The notes under the pieces were generated by a model. That model worked only from the letters and a program-made list of their open reading frames with translations, was not told where the DNA came from and made no database searches. Both the position numbers and the translations under genes were made by a program. 24,725 nucleotides of DNA from Candidatus Omnitrophota bacterium. Lineage in GTDB: Bacteria; Omnitrophota; Koll11; Aquiviventales; Aquiviventaceae. Shown here one piece after another: positions 19,001 through 22,000 of this stretch. The stretch lies in the NCBI GenBank assembly GCA_016196415.1, contig JACPXS010000012.1, positions 1 through 24,725 of the forward strand, in the 5' to 3' direction. Within the stretch, counting starts at the first letter, position 1; the number at the start of each line of letters is the position of its first letter.

Positions 19001-22000
19001 ATCGTCAACCCGCGCACCACCACGATCATCGAGGCCACCGATCAGCTCAACCGGCTGGCCGAACAGGGACGGGCGCTTGAGCGGCTCATCAACCGTGACT
19101 ATGTCGAAGCGGCCGTCGTCAGAGCGCGGCGGCTCATCGATCAAGCCGAGGAGGCGGCACTCTTCACCGATCAGATTGCAACACGTTCCGTCCCCCTTGA
19201 GGCAGCGGCCTTAGCCACCGTTCGAGCGGATCTTCTGTATTGGATGACTCAAGCGCATCGGCTGCCGCCCGCTTTCCGCGCCTACGTCGAGGTGGAGGCG
19301 GCCGACGCGAAGCGCCGTGAGCTGGCCGACGCCCAAGCTGCAGTGAATCTGGCCACCGAGTTGGAGCGCCTGCCGATCGATCCGGCTGATCCGCGCAGTC
19401 TCAGAGGATTGGAGGAGCAAGTGCTGGACCTCAACCAGCGAGCGGCTGCTCTCCGCTTCCAGCCGGCCAGAGCCCACGCCGGGCAAGCCGTGCAACGCGT
19501 CCGTGAAGCGATGGCCGAAGCCGTTCAAGCCCGCAACGTGGCTGAGCAGGCGGATGAGCTTGTCGTGACGCCAGCCACCTTGGAAGCGGCGCAGGCGCTC
19601 TTGGCTGCATGGCGTCGCCGGGCAGACGCGCTACACCTGCCCGCTGCTTGGCAGCATGTCGCCCTCGCCCTGGAGAGACTGCAAGCTGGGATCGCCGATG
19701 CGCAGCAGGCGCAGCGGTTGGTCGAGCAAATTCACGCGACCCACCTGCCACCGCGCGTCGAGCGATATCGTGAGGCGGCACGAATGTTGTTACATCGCCC
19801 CAGCAACAGGGCCGTGGTGCGAGCCGCCGCGAACGAACGGCTGCGTCAATTAGGCCAGCCGCCCGCCCGGCAGCAGACTGACGTTCTCGCCATCACGTTC
19901 TTGACTGGAGTGGGAACGCTGAGCCCGTGGATGCTGGGGATCGTGGCACTGGGGGCGGCGGGGTTGGTGTGGTGGCAGCGGCGGCAAATCAGTCGACAGT
20001 TCACAGTCGACAGTCCACAGTCAAAACTCGGAAGTCAAGGGGCAGGGGAACGATTGGTCAGCGACCTTCTCCTGACCCTCGATCCACGCCGAGTCATGCT
20101 CTGGGTGTGCCCAAGCTGCCAGTGGGGTCCTCCGAGCTTCAGAGTGAACAAAGGACAGAAGCAGTTGGTGGTCGCGAGCGGTTTCGCGCAGGCGCCGGAG
20201 ATCACGATCAATCCCGATCTCTTGCCGGCCGAAGCCCTCCGACAGCCCGAGGTGGCGCAGTCACTCATCGAGACAGAGATGACCGATGCGCTGGCGGCGA
20301 AGGCGGCCAAGTGGTTCCCGAGCGAGTCGCGCGCGCCGCCAAGGTCGTCCACGGTCCACGGTCGACCGTCCACAGTCAATACCAACCACGACGAAGAGTC
20401 CACGGTCCACAGTCCACAGTCCACGGTCAGTGATCAGGAACCAGTGGTCAGTGGCCAGCCGTCCGCTGCGAGTCGAGCGTCGACACCGCACGCCGCATCC
20501 CGCACCACGCATTCCGCATCCAATCGCCCGCAGTCTGTCGCACGCGTTCTCGCTCAACACGCATTGCCAGTCGCGATGGCCATTCTCTTAGTCTTCGCGC
20601 CATTCATTGCTGGATTCGGTGGCAGCGTCCTCGCAGCGATCCCGTTCGCCTTGCACCTCTCGCCCGAGTCACCCCTTACGTCCATTGACGCGCAGCGCGC
20701 GCGTCGCCTCGAAGCCCTTGCCGATGCCACCGTCAATCTTCCTGGTGGACGTTCGGCGGAGCTTTGGGACTTCCTCCGCGCCGCAGCAAGTTACGTCGTG
20801 CGCGACCAGGCTCCTGACGTGGCGCAATCGCTCGACACGGCCGCTCCTTCGACCCCTCTGCTTGCTGCCGATGTCTTTGGCAGCTATCTGGAGACCGATC
20901 ACTACGCTGACGTGGATGTCGCGTTGTTTGTACAGGGCAACGCGGCTCCAAGAGATCGGACGTTGACGCAGCAATCGACACAAGAGTCGTACACCGTCAA
21001 CCTACCTGGAGTGGCGTGGCCCATTCCTCTGGCGGTGCGAATCGTCAGCCCCATTTCCACAGACTACTTTGAGCAGCGGGAGCAGGGCATGATCCGCTAC
21101 GAAGGCGTGCGGCTGTTTGGGGAGCTCCCTGTTCTTTCCGCAACGTCTTTGGAAGCCTACCGCGCGTTGGAGTCGCTCTACGATCATCTGCGGCTTGAGT
21201 GGAGCGATCCTCCAAGAGCGATGAGGCGGTTGCTGAAGATGGCTGTCCACCTTGCCCGTGAAGGCATTGATGGTGCAGCCGAAGAGCTCGTGCAACTGAA
21301 CATCCTGGCGCAGGAGGCTCCCACCAGCGGCAGCGAGGAGGATGACCGGCGGCTCAGGGAGCGCCTGGCGCCGCATGCCCAGACCATTGCGATGTTCTTG
21401 GAACGCTTTCAATCGAAACTCACTGACGAGCAGCGACGCGCCCTTGCGCCTGCAGCGCGTCTTGACCAGATTGAGAGGCTGTTGGAGGAAGCCCAGCAGC
21501 GCCTTGATCCGAGTACGTCACGGATTTCTCTCCTGAGCCGAGACGGCCAGCGTCTGGTGAACGTGCGCCTCGAGAGCGAGATTCTTTGGGATCGCCTCCA
21601 GGGGAGATCAGGGCGTTTTGAGCAACCCCCATGGTTGTCTGACGCGGGTGAAAGAGGGTTCTTCTTCATGTCGGAATGGCGGCGGTGGTTCGATCAGATG
21701 CGTGAGCAAGTCGAGTCACGTCGTGCGCAGCTCAGATCAGACGACGATCAGTCTAATGGCGGCGCTTCATCAAGGTCTACACAACTGGCTGTTGTGAATC
21801 CCTTCACCAGTTTGTTGCTTAGTTCGGCTGCCTCCGTTGATCTGCTCACGTGGCTGCTGCTGGGAGGATTTGGTCTGGCGGCGATGTCTTCCATCCCGTT
21901 GACGGTGCAGACTCCCTCGTCTGGGCCAGGGGCCACCACGATTCATCTCCGCGTGCCGAGTGAGTTGACCGTGCCGCCACTGCACGTCTTTAGCGATGCG

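Larger units (their letters stand above)
17860..19850 (+). repeat. About eleven ~62-residue helical repeats
   Basis: Units start near 17869, 18075, 18255, 18447, 18626, 18812, 19003, 19189, 19373, 19563 and 19739, about 186 bases apart. The pattern is (V/I)xPxDPxxLxxLxxQLxxL...A..L.....HVE.A..RAR.AI.EA.QAR.IA..IDEL, that is, one shorter and one longer helix per unit. The topology recalls small helical modules such as FIVAR domains, but the match is not strong enough to name them. A rod-like spacer is the likely role. Confidence 0.7.

Noticed and set aside
20345..20523. CRISPR array
   Set aside because: Repeat units are 7 bases, contiguous and degenerate, with no spacers and no cas genes; they are heptamer tandem repeats inside coding sequence.
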